NCBI RefSeq assembly: GCF_036711975.1
Contig: NC_091966.1
Span: forward strand, 20,033,501 to 20,097,500
Origin: Onthophagus taurus
Lineage: Eukaryota; Arthropoda; Insecta; Coleoptera; Scarabaeidae
DNA: 64,000 bases
Direction: 5' to 3'
Shown here: piece after piece, positions 24,601-33,043 of the stretch
Position numbering within the stretch: the first letter of the stretch is position 1
Layout: each line of letters starts with the position of its first letter
The notes under the pieces: model-generated
The model's input: only the letters and a program-made list of their open reading frames with translations
The model's database searches: none
Told to the model about the DNA's origin: nothing
Made by a program: the position numbers and the translations under genes

Positions 24601-27592
24601 ACAGAAAATGTTCCTAATCATTTCCTATTTTCCGGAAAAACCGATATTCTTCAAACAATTGCAAATTTTGGCCTGTTCGGGGTTTCTAATCGATCTAATT
24701 GCAACGGCATCGTATTCCTAGTGCCCTTTTACTTCAGATTCAAAAAGAAAATTTTCCTAACCATTTCTTATATTCCTGGAAAATCGCTTTTCTTCAAACA
24801 ATTGCAAATTTTGGCCTGTTCGGGGTTTCTAATCGATCTAATTTCAACGGCATCGTATTCCTGGTACCCTTTTACTTCAAATTCAAAAAGAAAATTTTCC
24901 TAACCATTTCTTATATTCCGGGAAAATCGTTTTTCTTCAAACAATCGCAAATTTTGGCCTGTTCGGGGTTTCTAATCGATCTAATTTCAACGACATCGTA
25001 TTCCTGGTCACCTCTTGCTTTAAATTGGAACAGAAAATGTTCCTAATCATTTCCTATTTTCCGGAAAAACCGATTTTCTGCAAACATTCGCAAATTTCGG
25101 CCTGTTCGGGGTGTCTAATCGATCTAATTTCAACGGCATCGTATTCCTGGTACCCTTTTACTTCAGATTCAAAAAAAAAATGTCCTAACCATTTCTTATA
25201 TTCCGGGAAAATCGCTTTTCTTCAAACAATCGCAAATGTCGGCCTGTTCGGGGTGTCTAATGGATCTAATTTCAACGGCATCGTATTCCTGGTGGCCTTT
25301 TGCTTCAGATGCAAAAAGAAAATGTTCCTAACCATTTCCTATTTTCCGGAAAAACCGATATTCTTCAAACATTCGCAAATTTCGGCCTGTTCGGGGTTTC
25401 TAATCGATCTAATTTTAACGGCATCGTATTCCTGGTGGCTTCTTGCTTCAGATTCGAAAAGAAAATTTGGGTATTCAATCTAATTTAAATATTAAAATAA
25501 TATTAATTAAATATTAAAATAATATTAATTAAATATTAAAATAATATTAATTTAAATATTAAAAATAAGAAATGGTTAGGAAAATTTTCTTTTCGAATCT
25601 GAAGCAAGAAGCCACCAGGAATACGATGCCGTTGAAATTAGATCGATTAAAAACCCCGAACGAGCCAAATTTTGCGAAAGTTTGAAGAAAATCGATTTTC
25701 TCGGAAAATAAGAAATGGTTAGGAAAATTTTCTTTTCGAATCTGAAACAAGAGGCAACCATGTATACGTTGAAATTAGATCGATTGAATACCCCAATCAC
25801 GCATTTTTTTCAGTTTAAAATCTATGGATGAAATCTATGGCCAACTTCACACGCGTATAAAAAATGCCATAAAAAAAAATGACTTAAGTAATCGCAAATA
25901 TTGCCAAATAAATTGTATTATCCCTCAGTTTTAGTTCACATTTCAATTACCATACAATATTTATGTTATTTAAACTAAAATGTGATGGTTCAACCAAAGT
26001 AGATAGATCCTTCTGAAATTGTGTATAATAATTTCTCACTTTGAACAACTTTTCTTAATAAAATTTTTTAGTATAATGCACAAAAAGATTACTTTACCTA
26101 AACTAAAAATAGTTTTTGATTCACTGTCAAGGCTGCCTTTGTTTTCAAAATATGAAAATATTCTTAAAATTCTCTTCACACCAAGCAGAGCTTAATTCCT
26201 TAACCTTAAAATAAAATTCAAACATTTTTAAGTCATTATACCTCTTGTAACATCTATCCTGGGACACACTGTATATAACAATTTTTTTTTACCTAAATAT
26301 TCATTTCTATTTCCTGGCCGTTGTATTAACATATAAGGCACAGAAATGCCTTTATTCTTTTCATTGTTAGGAACCAAATATTTGCTTCTCATTTCATAAA
26401 TTTTTGATGTCGCAATTTGATTCTTTTTAATCTCCTTTCGAACACCTTCATCCCAAATAGGTCCAGCTCCCATATTTTGGGGTATTTCATACAAATATTT
26501 GTTATCAAATGCACCATTAATGGGCAAAGCTTTTGTTCTAATCTTAGGCATATTATATCTGGGATCTTCAGCAGTTATATTTAAAATAATATGTGGAGAT
26601 AACTGACTCGGAGATGCTAAATTTTCTAGATTATTCCAATAAATTATTTGTGAATTTAAATTCGAATCAGTTATGTATTCTGGTAAACAAGTTTTTAAAG
26701 CTTTTTGTAAAATTGTATGTGATAAAGGCCCAGTTAATCGAAATCTATTTAAATCAAATCTTAAATTTTTTATGGTAATTTTTGTTGATTCATTACAAAA
26801 TAAAAGGTTTTCTTCACTTTTTGGAGTTAAATCAAAAATTCGCATTAAAGTATTTAATATGTCGGAAAAATTTGCTGGGTGACACCAAATCCAAATCATT
26901 CTTAATTCATTAATAACTTTAGGCTTCCAATTAAACATAACATTTCCAATAGCATTTTTATTCTCATCAAACAACATCAATTCACCTTCTCTATTTCCAT
27001 TAATAAAAGCTTTAGCCCCTAAACTCAGATTAATTCTTGGATCATACAACTTTTTAAAGCCGTCAACAATCAAATTTTCATCACCATTTATTTCTATACA
27101 TCCATAATAAGAAATATCCTGTAATAAACAATGTTTACTTGTAGCTCTATAACAAGCTCTAAAAGCTTTATCACATGGACTATATGCTAACTTATAACCC
27201 CATCTTTCAATCATATGAAATCGTTTTGCATGCCAAATATGCGTTTCTAACCATTTAAATTTTTTCTGTCTCCTATTATATTCATTCAATAAATTTTTTG
27301 GTCTCCTACGGTATTTACGGGAGGGCCGTTTCTGTTTCGGAGGTAACCCAGATTTTTTTAACTGACTCATATGCCCCTCACGAAGTCGTCTTGGTAATCG
27401 CTTCACATTATGAGACATAACACGTCGTCGCATGTGAAGCGGTAATTTTTGAAATATCAATTTTGTGGCTTTCGATGATCCGAGAGTTTTTTTCATTGCT
27501 ATTATTTCGTCGCATCTTGCTGCTGTAAATGGTAAAAGACGGATTTGGGATGGTAATTCCGTATTTTCACGTTCGTAAAGTTCCGAAGACAT
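12605..27592 (-). CDS. POP1: POP1, large protein subunit of RNase P / RNase MRP
   Basis: On the minus strand, exon 1 is 27592-26293, exon 2 is 13582-13212 and exon 3 is 13162-12605. Phases agree and give 742 residues. POP1 binds the catalytic RNA of nuclear RNase P and MRP and is needed for tRNA and rRNA processing. Exon 1 carries the basic N-terminal POP1 region: HMRRRVMSHNVKRLPRRLRE, then basic runs and ETHIWHAKRFHM. Exon 2 holds the POPLD domain (SGWDLIIPSGWA, then WGARTGGLRES and NRRTNYIKY). Exon 3 is a basic coiled segment ending in a conserved GFVTKGGFSFTVGKTVGIGY block. The start is the first ATG before SSELYER. An AATAAA lies at about 12540 (minus). Intron 1 (26292-13583) is transposon-filled; intron 2 is 49 bp. 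Confidence 0.93.
13638..13740. mobile_element. pogo/Tigger-like terminus
   Basis: The sequence GAGTAAAACCTCGATATAAC resembles terminal repeats of pogo/Tigger elements. An internal inverted echo reads CCGTTATAT near 13712. No matching far end was found, so it is a fragment or small MITE. Confidence 0.4.
13815..13990. repeat. Snapback repeat related to the palindromic family at 52.5 and 56.4 kb
   Basis: Inverted arms around TAGAAACATTCGGGTTTAG and CTAAACCCGAACGTTTCTAG flank a short loop. The flanks carry AACTAAAACTAACACTAG. The vocabulary matches the palindromic elements at 52530 and 56380, but the central hammerhead-like loop is absent. Confidence 0.6.
14013..14300. repeat. Inverted-repeat flank of the copia/hAT block
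   Basis: GATAAACACGCCAGTGGTC and GTCGACCACT near 14018-14045 are echoed in reverse complement near 18262-18310. This suggests an older element, about 4.3 kb with its later insertions, that was opened by the copia and hAT copies. Confidence 0.4.
14373..15708 (+). pseudogene. Ty1/copia retrotransposon pol relic
   Basis: An integrase C-terminal region opens at 14385 (MFGRKPTIKYLRLYGSRIFV, DLGILLGYTEVEYKVLV), with an acidic linker and RRSKRERKMPARYDD. It is followed by reverse transcriptase pieces: KCLDVKWVFTNK, YKARLVVKGFQQ, EQIDVAAFLNGKI, EIYVFQPRGFEDG, KALYGLRESLRA. Later come VFVDDLLICCK near 15400 and NLIGALQYISSATRPDV near 15630. Several stops and a frameshift split the frame. Gag, protease and the integrase core are absent. 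It is a 5'-truncated, dead copy. Confidence 0.9.
15709..16422. repeat. Probable copia 3' LTR, split by a MITE
   Basis: The segment after the pol relic starts TGTTAGTATT and ends near AAATAACA, the TG...CA form of an LTR. A 452-bp MITE sits inside it. No second LTR is present to confirm it, so this is an inference from position. Confidence 0.4.
15831..16282. mobile_element. PIF/Harbinger-type MITE with TTA target duplication
   Basis: Termini GGGTGTGTTTACGTTGGAGC and its inverted partner GTAAACGCACCC flank 452 bp. TTA occurs directly at both edges (15828-15830 and 16283-16285). Subterminal GCGATAAACGATA motifs recur inside both arms. A 3-bp TTA duplication with GGG-starting ends is typical of PIF/Harbinger. 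There is no coding capacity. Confidence 0.85.
16431..17920 (+). mobile_element. hAT transposon with 8-bp target duplication TTTGCCTA
   Basis: The ends are CAAGGGCGTCGCCAG and the inverted CTGGCGACACCCTTG. TTTGCCTA is repeated exactly on both sides (16423-16430 and 17921-17928). At 1490 bp it is shorter than a full element because the transposase gene has lost its 5' part. Confidence 0.92.
16560..17830 (+). pseudogene. hAT transposase relic (ZMYM1-like type)
   Basis: Pieces are: CVGLGFNGCSTMSGK (about 16688-16732, the second catalytic Asp region, with N in place of D); ESVLRRKLIPNISKLCETRW at about 16820-16880; KASQHISRLLEFIENHRSGP at about 17105-17165; and a C-terminal dimerisation block near 17635-17680 with TLPCTIYTVERSFSSLRIIK. 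Stops and frame changes separate them. The BED-finger N-terminus is not present. Full-length relatives dimerise through the C-terminal block. Confidence 0.85.
18405..18740. repeat. Inverted repeat A, left copy (partner at 25975-26275)
   Basis: It begins at ATACAGTGTGTCTCAGGATA and runs about 330 bp. It is matched in reverse complement at 26275-25975, where the end reads CAGTGTGTCCCAGGATAG. Together the copies bracket 7.9 kb of the intron. Neither is coding. The CAGTGTGTC terminus is typical of Tc1/mariner-like ends. Confidence 0.75.
18838..19633. mobile_element. Foldback MITE with about 190-bp inverted repeats and a hammerhead-like core
   Basis: The left arm starts CAGGGTGTCGCAGCGAGACC and includes CACTTCCGGTTATACCGG. 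The right arm is its inverse and ends at ACACCCTG (19633). The repeats run about 190 bp with few mismatches. TA is present on both sides, as in Tc1/mariner insertions. The centre has no protein frame but carries a hammerhead-like motif at 19291-19335. Confidence 0.85.
19291..19335 (+). ncRNA. Hammerhead-ribozyme-like motif (minimal, Penelope type)
   Basis: The core box CTGATGA (19296-19302) is followed by an 8-bp hairpin, GAACTGTT paired with AACAGTTC (19304-19322), then GAAA and CGTT. GGTTT before the core can pair with AAA after CGTT. This layout fits the minimal hammerheads known from Penelope-like elements, where stem III is only an ACGU self-complementary dimer contact. Cleavage activity is not shown by sequence. 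Confidence 0.55.
19638..21254 (+). mobile_element. Tc1-like transposon with about 215-bp IR/DR-type ends
   Basis: The left repeat (19638-19850) carries an outer GTGGGACAAAATAAAA and an inner TATTGGGACAGTG. The right repeat (about 21095-21254) is inverted and has inner and outer echoes too. Two repeated binding-like motifs per end match the IR/DR design of Sleeping Beauty-type Tc1 elements. It abuts the MITE on the left and the DD41D element on the right, sharing TA dinucleotides. Confidence 0.85.
19985..21069 (+). pseudogene. Tc1-like transposase, inactivated
   Basis: The N-terminal paired-like helix-turn-helix starts MVRGISAGSKIRELVIKNY (19985), with a second DNA-binding half around GKSSGRPKLVSDRI. 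The catalytic domain gives FSVESKFDV, where the first catalytic Asp of the usual FSDESKF is Val. FQQDGAACHTAKTTKKWF (second Asp) and SNSPDLNIIETVWHKMK (final Glu) are intact. Stops near 20104, 20208 and 20240 and a frame break near 20400 add to the damage. A 60-bp GT...AG stretch at 20338-20396 may be an intron or insertion. The last 148 codons are open. Confidence 0.9.
21600..22325. mobile_element. MITE-like insertion in the left arm of the DD41D element
   Basis: The right arm of the host transposon lacks this stretch, which defines it as an insertion. Its ends share inverted TTTTTAAAC and AGGAGGAGTA. Inside is a second, perfect inverted repeat of about 41 bp (21820-21860 and 22125-22165) containing AACCAAGGACAGTAG. 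No coding sequence. Confidence 0.65.
22388..22430. repeat. 43-bp palindromic insertion
   Basis: Absent from the right arm of the surrounding transposon. It contains the palindrome ATGGTACCACGGTACCAT read on the opposite strand. It may be an excision footprint or a tiny MITE. Confidence 0.55.
22664..23590 (+). pseudogene. DUF4817-type transposase, DD41D spacing, lightly damaged
   Basis: The start is ATG at 22664 (MPQTYTRDEKVNMLIIYGE), a DUF4817 helix-turn-helix followed by RNAVVARNLYAERYPDRQWP. All catalytic boxes are readable: FSDESRFTNLG (first Asp), YFQQDGAPPHNSRTVINY (second Asp) and RSPDLTPLDFFVWGHLKN (third). Counting from QQD to the D of PLDFF leaves 41 residues between. Damage is limited: a stop near 22830 with a frame break, a stop near 23090 and a frame shift near 23470. 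The C-terminus ends near 23590. It is the best-preserved DUF4817 transposase in the window. Confidence 0.9.
24245..25475. repeat. Tandem array, about 143-bp unit, about 8.5 copies
   Basis: Anchor GGGGTTTCTAATCGATCTAA recurs near 24389, 24536, 24679, 24821, 24965, 25108, 25250 and 25394, with spacing 142-147 bp. The open frames in it are by-products of the repeat; the unit length is not a multiple of three. Confidence 0.9.
25482..25562. repeat. AT-rich short tandem repeat
   Basis: Repeats of ATTAAATATTAAAATAAT form the spacer between the two arms of the Foldback-like element. Confidence 0.85.
25866..26275. repeat. Repeat B (direct copy of 18747-18840) followed by inverted repeat A
   Basis: 25866-25960 repeats 18747-18840 in the same orientation, with a shared block around TCAGTTTTAGTTCACATTTC. 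25975-26275 is the reverse complement of 18405-18740. The two parts therefore have opposite relative orientation in the two places. The end lies about 16 bp from the POP1 exon 1 donor. Confidence 0.75.
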
Positions 27593-27744
27593 TTCTTTTT
27601 ACTGTTGATGAAGTAATTTTTGTTTAAATCGTTTTAACTGTCACATGTGACATGAACATAACCTAAATGTATAACCTCAAAATTATTTTTTATAAATATC
27701 TGTGAATATAGCTTTAGAATGCATTTTAAAATTTAATTTAATAT

Positions 27745-28560
27745 AGATAGTCCTCTGTATTACCGACATCTGTACAAATTACGATTTTAAAATAAAGCTT
27801 GAAGGAGAAATTGTATTAAATTGTAAAGTGAAAACTAATTTCGAAAAAATAAACTTTATTGTTGTTGATAATAATGTGCAAATGCCTTTGTTAGTTGTTA
27901 GGGTTGGATGACTATGTTAGGTTGAATTTGGTCAAACAATTAGCTGCTGTTAATACTTTCAGTGTTAAGATTGTAACTGATGTGGTAGATAAATTTCCCC
28001 TGGTTTTTGAAGGGTTGGGTGAGTTTCTAAATTGTCATAAAATTGTATTAAAAAAAGATGCTATTCCTCACATTCAGCCTATCAGAAGAATTCCACAGTT
28101 GTTACATGAAAGACTTAGAAAAAAATTAGATAGCATGGAACGACAAGGTATTGTTTGTAAAGTAGATAAATCAACTAATTGGCTTAATCTATTGGCCATA
28201 GTAGAAAAGAAAAATGATGATATTTAAATGAAGCCATCAGCAAAGAGCATTTTTTAATAGCAATAGTGGAAGAAATTGCTAGTAAATTATCAAATAAAGC
28301 GTTCTTTAGTGTATTAGATATGAAGGATGGTTATTTCCAAGAGAAAATTGATGAAGAAAGTTCACAATACCGCACATTTGTAACACCATTTGGCAAATAT
28401 CAGTTTTTAAGAATGCCATTTGGTATTGGATCGGCGCCTGAAGTTTTTGAAAAGAACAATTTATATCAATTTTTTGGTGATATAAAAGGAGTTGGAATTT
28501 ATTTCGATGATTTGATAATAACTGGAGCAACCGAGGAGGAGCATGAAAATAGAATTTTTT
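27745..28560 (+). pseudogene. Ty3/gypsy pol relic: protease end and reverse transcriptase
   Basis: 27785-27890 reads as KLEGEIVLNCKVKTNFEK, then VVDNNVQMPLL, the end of a retroviral-type protease. 27895-28227 continues with the linker (FPLVFEGLGEF, PIRRIPQLLHERLRKKLDSM). 28266-28560 is the reverse transcriptase, with FSVLDMKDGYFQ, FGKYQFLRMPFGIGSAPEVF and IYFDDLIITG in place of the usual YxDD. Stops near 28227-28260 and missing RNase H show decay. Pieces of the same element resume at 30640 and 32935. Confidence 0.85.
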
Positions 28561-28639
28561 TTTCTATATTATGCGTAGCACAATTGTATAACACCTAGTA
28601 AATACATACTAATTAGTTACTTATTTTTAACACTAAATT

Positions 28640-29385
28640 AAACTAGATAATGTTTTGCAGCTTTTCCCAGTGGTCCAGTCTGCTTTACCCATAACATCGA
28701 TAAATATTGTCATATTTTTACCGTTTTAACGACGCAGGACATCCTCGTTGTCGAGAACCTGGGTTTCCTCGATGTTGGGATGATCGTGCATTCTCTTCTC
28801 ATGTTTAGATGCGAATGATGCAATTTCTGATGACACCGATGCTACTTTCAAGTCCCGATAGAGGTCGGTGTTTCTTATATACCAGGGTGCATTCACTATG
28901 TACCTTAGTACTTTGTTCTGGAATCTTTGAATCAGATTTGCATTTGTCTTGCAGGTATAACCCCACAGTTGGATTCCGTATGTCCATTTTGGTTTTAATG
29001 CTTACTTGTATATTAGCAACTTGTTTCTTAGTGATAGCGTTGATTTTCTGCCAATAAGCCAATATAGGTGTCTAAATTTGATATTAAGTTCCCCACGTTT
29101 TTTTTGACGTAAGCTTTCCATTTGAGTTTGGTATCCAGCGTCATACCAAGATATTTTGCGGTGTCGGCGTAAGGGACTGCATTGCCATTTATGTGTACTG
29201 GGACATAATTTACTTTCTTATAAGTAAAGTTTACGTATGTCGATTTATTTGTATTTAGTTTTATTAGCCATCGTTTGGTCCAGTTTTCTATTGAATTTAA
29301 TGCCAATTGTAACTTATTTGCTGCAACTACTTCATTTTCTGCAACAGCCAAGATCGCTGTGTCGTCTGCGAATATAGCTGTATTA
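28640..29385 (-). pseudogene. jockey-type LINE fragment (C-terminal half of reverse transcriptase)
   Basis: Minus-strand reading begins inside the catalytic box (AIFADDTAILAVAENE, near 29385). It runs through NSIENWTKRWLIKLNTNKS and ADTAKYLGMTLDTKLKWKAY, then in other frames YGIQLWGYTCKTNANLIQRF and the typical C-terminal ASKHEKRMHDHPNIE. Frameshifts lie near 29050 and 28805. The 5' part is missing, as is usual for LINE copies. It interrupts the gypsy relic. Confidence 0.88.
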
Positions 29386-29460
29386 TATAGCTGTATTATA
29401 TGTGAATATTGACTGGCACATCTTCTAACAAAGTTAAGAGGAAATAAACAGTAAATACAA

Positions 29461-29910
29461 ATAGCATACGAAAGTATGAATTTTTTAAATAACGTCTTTT
29501 TTGCAGAAAAACAGGCAATAATATTTTTTATGAAAACAAAAATGGCAAGTGTTGTACCATTTTGGAAACTTGACTAAACAGACCATCTTTTAAAATAACC
29601 TGCCAAGGGTGTTGTACTTTTTTTTAGAAATCGTGTGTCAAACTTAATAGACAAAAATTCTTTTAGCCTAGAGTCGATCAAACTAATAGTTTTTTTTGCA
29701 AAACTAACTTTTGTTGTTTGATTTGTGATTTCTATAGTAGCATGATGATATGATGTACGGGAACGATTTTTAACATTTTCAAACATACGGCTATTACCAC
29801 TAAACTAAGAGACATAGAATTTTTCTCTTATTTTTACCAGAACAGGTATGAGTTGGCCTCTCACCCGGTGCCCGCTTAACGTTAAGTTTCGGGACAGCCT
29901 CTATATATTG
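29461..29910. repeat. R-family MITE, copy 1 (5'-shortened)
   Basis: It matches the 52397-53216 element from its AGAAAAACAGGCAATAATAT block to the right terminus, ending in CGTTAAGTTTCGGGACAGCC. The left terminal repeat is absent. A third copy lies at 58435-58900. Confidence 0.8.
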
Positions 29911-30330
29911 TCAATATCTAAGTACAATTGGCAACATTATTGAACGTGTGAGTAGAAAGATTAAAAATATTGATGGGATGGTTTGACGAAAACGAAAGTA
30001 TTTGATATATTGACAATAAATATTGACAGTCTGAGAGAGATATCGACAATTCTACGTTAGTAGGATTATATTACTAATTATATCGCGTAATAATGAAATC
30101 AGACAGATATACTTTAATGGACGAAAGTGCTGTTAACTCCCTAGATGGTTCATTAACACATGCAAACATGACATGACATCTTTGATTGCCAACGCAAAAC
30201 TAATTTGTGATTTGATTGTCAATAAATATTGATAGTCTGAGGCAATTACAGTTTGTCAATATTTATTGGCCATATTGACAATATTTTATTGACAATATAT
30301 ATTGATCATGTGAAGAGCGCTTAAAATGCT
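29911..30330. repeat. MITE-like AT-rich repeat with recurring TTGACAATA motifs
   Basis: TATTGACAATAAATATTGAC and close variants occur several times in both orientations, around 29915, 30005, 30220 and 30285, suggesting a small inverted-repeat element. No coding sequence. Confidence 0.5.
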
Positions 30331-30639
30331 ACCGCGTCCGTTGATAACGTCAGTCTCGTACGTCTTGTCACGTCGTGTTCGTTGAATTTGGAACCAAGAT
30401 CCTCTTCTAATCCTATACCATTCTAAATCCGGCTCGAAGGACCATTATGTTTTTGTCAGGAACCACAAATTGGCTATGAATGAAAACTTTATTATTATTT
30501 CGTTACGATACGTCGTTATACAAAATAATGCGCTTCTGTCGAATGTCAACAACATGTCAACGACTCTACTGTCAATTTTATTTTATTAGCGTCGGTAACT
30601 CGAATCTTCAGTACGTACACTCTAGCGGCTGTATAATTA

Positions 30640-30973
30640 ACAATCCAACAAACCATCATTATAATAAATCGAACACTACTGAAATGTTAAAACCAAACAT
30701 TTGTGTAAACGTGGCACAAAATTTGAGAAAAAGAAATCAAGTAAATGAGGAGTATTACAATCGAACGTCGAAGCAATTGCCCCCGACCGCAGTAGAACAG
30801 AGTGACAAAGTACATAATCCAATTAACAAGTCTTGGGAATCTGGTAATATTATGGATAGGAATCCCTTTCCTCGTTCCTATATTGTACAAACAGAATGTG
30901 GGAATATTATCCGTAGAAATCGAGTAGATTTAAGAAAGTCTTATAATAAGTTTATGTATGTAGTTTCATGTGG
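30640..30973 (+). pseudogene. gypsy integrase C-terminal region, continuation
   Basis: In the 30480-30998 frame the stretch SWESGNIMDRNPFPRSYIV, then QTECGNIIRRNRVDLRKS, matches the C-terminal tail of gypsy integrases. It is interrupted at about 30974 by a minus-strand LINE. The preceding 150 codons are not clearly coding. Confidence 0.7.
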
Positions 30974-32925
30974 GGGTGAGTTACTTCACTGCACTTAGGC
31001 CCCAGCGGACCCTTTGTACGTCCCCACAATTTACTATTCATTCAAGGGTCAGAAAACCAGCCCAATCTTTTTTCATGGTACTCCGAAAATGGATTCCCTT
31101 ACATAAGTACGCGAAGTCAGTCGCAAACAATATGACTTACCGTCTCGTCTTCCATTTCACACCCTCTACAGAGGGGTATATTCGGCAGATTTATGTAAAA
31201 CATGTGCTTACGTAACCTGCGGTGTCAAGTCACTTTTTGATTTTCCTAGAAACTGAGTAGATGTCTCCCGGTCAGGGTAGAGCAGAGTTTTCTTAGCAAA
31301 GGCAGCTACTTCTGTCTCATCCCATCTGTCGCAAAAAGCTCGGTGGGAGATGGAGTTTATCAATTTTGATGCTGTATTAACAGCCAGTGGTACAAAACGG
31401 TTCAGGGGAGATCGGTGACTTGTTAGCCGCCCGTTTCGCCAGCCATGACCTTTTCGCCACTTTATCGTGCCGTTGTTGTATACGTTTGCCTCGTTGAGTG
31501 ATTGCCGACAATACTTCACCAACGATGATGCGTGTGGTGTCTACCAACCGCCAGCATAGCCTGTCTGCTATCAGTACAATTTACAACGTTTCTGTCGACT
31601 TTTTTGGAGTCGATAATCGCATCGGCTGCTATGTTTATAGCAGTTAATTCGGCTTGAGAAGTCGTGCAATACGATCGTAACGAAGTGGAAAGGGGCAGCT
31701 GGAGATCGTGCGAGAAAATTCCCGCTCCGGAACCTGCAGCCTTCTTTGATCCATCAGTGTAGATGATCACCGTTTTGCCCGAGCTTGAGTTGCTCTGGGG
31801 TATCGTTTCAATGCCAAAGTGTGGCTTGCCTAAGAAAGTAGGTGTAATGTAGTCTTTGCAAGCTTTAAGGAGGGGTTGTTTACTAACAGCCTCACTCCGG
31901 AGCTTGCTCCGGACTATTCCAATTTTAACAACCTGCTTTTCATTTACTGATCGCAGTCGAAGTAATGCCACCACGGCCACCTCCCTGATCAAAATATCTA
32001 GGGGCAGCACGTTCAGCATAGTCTCCATCGCAATCGTAGGTGTAGATCTCATAGCGCCTGTGATTAGCAGGCAAGCCAGTCGTTGCAATTGATGCAGCAA
32101 TGTAGCTTTATATGCACGTTTTAGTGCTGAGCACCAAACTATGGCTCCGTGAGCTACCTGGGTGTTATCACAGAAGTGTAGATCCACGTTGTAACTTTCG
32201 GATTTAATTCCCAAGTATTCCCAATAGCCTTTCAGCACTGGGTCAGTACAATCGTTGCTTTTTTGGTTTTGTAACTAATGTGTGAGGTCCAAGTTAGTCC
32301 TTTGTCCAAGATAAAATCCAGATATTTCACCTCTGGAGCAAAGGTTAATGGATTATTGCAGAAAGTGGGTGGTGTTAACTGTCCCAGTTTCTTCTGTTTA
32401 GTGAAGAGAACAGTCTCTGTCTTTTTAGGATTGACAGAGATGGTATGTTCTTCATACCATCGTTCAACAAGTTTAAGCGCCAGTTGCATTCTGTAACAAA
32501 GAAAATTGTCAGGTTTACCTCTTAACAAGATAGCCACGTCGTCGGCGTAACCAACTGTGAAGAGGTATTTATTATTTAACTCACGAATGAGATCATCAAC
32601 TATTAAGCACCAGAGAAGCGGTGAGAGTACCCCACCTTGTGGGCAAACCTTAACCACAGCTCTCTGTGCTGTGTGTCCTTTCGCCTTAGCCTGAACAACT
32701 CTGCTTGCTAGCATTGTTTTTATCCAGCCTGCGATGACCGATGGCACTCTTCGAGATTCCAGTGCCAGATTAATGCTACTAAAGGTGGTTTTGTCAAACG
32801 CTCTCTCTATGTCAAGGAAAGTTCCCAGAATGGACTCTTTCGAATCAAGTGCTTGTTCGATGCGCCCCACTATCATGTGTAGCGCCCTAGAGACTGGTAC
32901 AGATTCTACTAATACTACTGTATTG
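30974..32925 (-). pseudogene. RNase H-bearing LINE (R1/I-type), 5'-truncated
   Basis: On the minus strand, 32876-32232 encodes reverse transcriptase: LGTFLDIERAFDKTTF, CPQGGVLSPLLWCLIVDDLI and the catalytic GYADDVAILLRG. 32238-31516 gives the thumb region and RNase H: IIYTDGSKKAAGSGAGIF, then SQAELTAINIAADAI and NCTDSRQAML. 31522-31208 gives the C-terminal tail. Short frame changes join the three parts near 32235 and 31520. The endonuclease and ORF1 are missing. The 3' end lies near 30974. It sits inside the gypsy relic. Confidence 0.9.
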
Positions 32926-32934
32926 TCTTAACCT

Positions 32935-33030
32935 ATTAAATGTCCGCTTGGTACACGATTTGGTCGTTTAGTAAAAATGTCCGCAAAGATCAAATCTTTA
33001 AATTTAAGAGGAAGGATGTATAATATACAC
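32935..33030 (+). pseudogene. gypsy pol extreme C-terminus
   Basis: The frame reads KCPLGTRFGRLVKMSAKIKS, then a stretch ending MYN, resembling the RSGR-K tail of gypsy pol. It lies next to GAGGAAGGATG, which could serve as polypurine tract before an LTR beginning TGTATAAT. It resumes the relic broken by the LINE at 30974-32925. Confidence 0.5.
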
Positions 33031-33043
33031 ACTGTATAATATA

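Larger units (their letters stand above)
24196..25856. mobile_element. Foldback-like element with tandem-repeat arms and 9-bp target duplication
   Basis: ATAAAAAAT is repeated exactly at 24187-24195 and 25857-25865. The termini are ACGCGTGTGAAGTT and its inverse. The long arm carries about 8.5 copies of a unit of about 143 bp; the short right arm carries about 1.6 copies inverted. An AT-rich spacer joins them. Inverted arms built of tandem subrepeats with a 9-bp duplication are the hallmark of Foldback elements. Confidence 0.85.
13583..26292 (-). other. POP1 intron 1, a nested-transposon array
   Basis: The donor is GTAAAA at 26292 and the acceptor is TTTAG at 13583. Little of the 12.7 kb looks like original intron sequence. 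It contains a copia relic, Harbinger MITE, hAT, foldback MITE, Tc1, DD41D and Foldback-like elements, all listed separately. An inverted repeat ends about 16 bp inside the donor. Confidence 0.85.

Noticed and set aside
24239-25483. Several overlapping open frames with repeated FSVLTISYFPGKS-like text
   Set aside because: They are translations of the roughly 143-bp tandem unit in different frames and on both strands; not genes.
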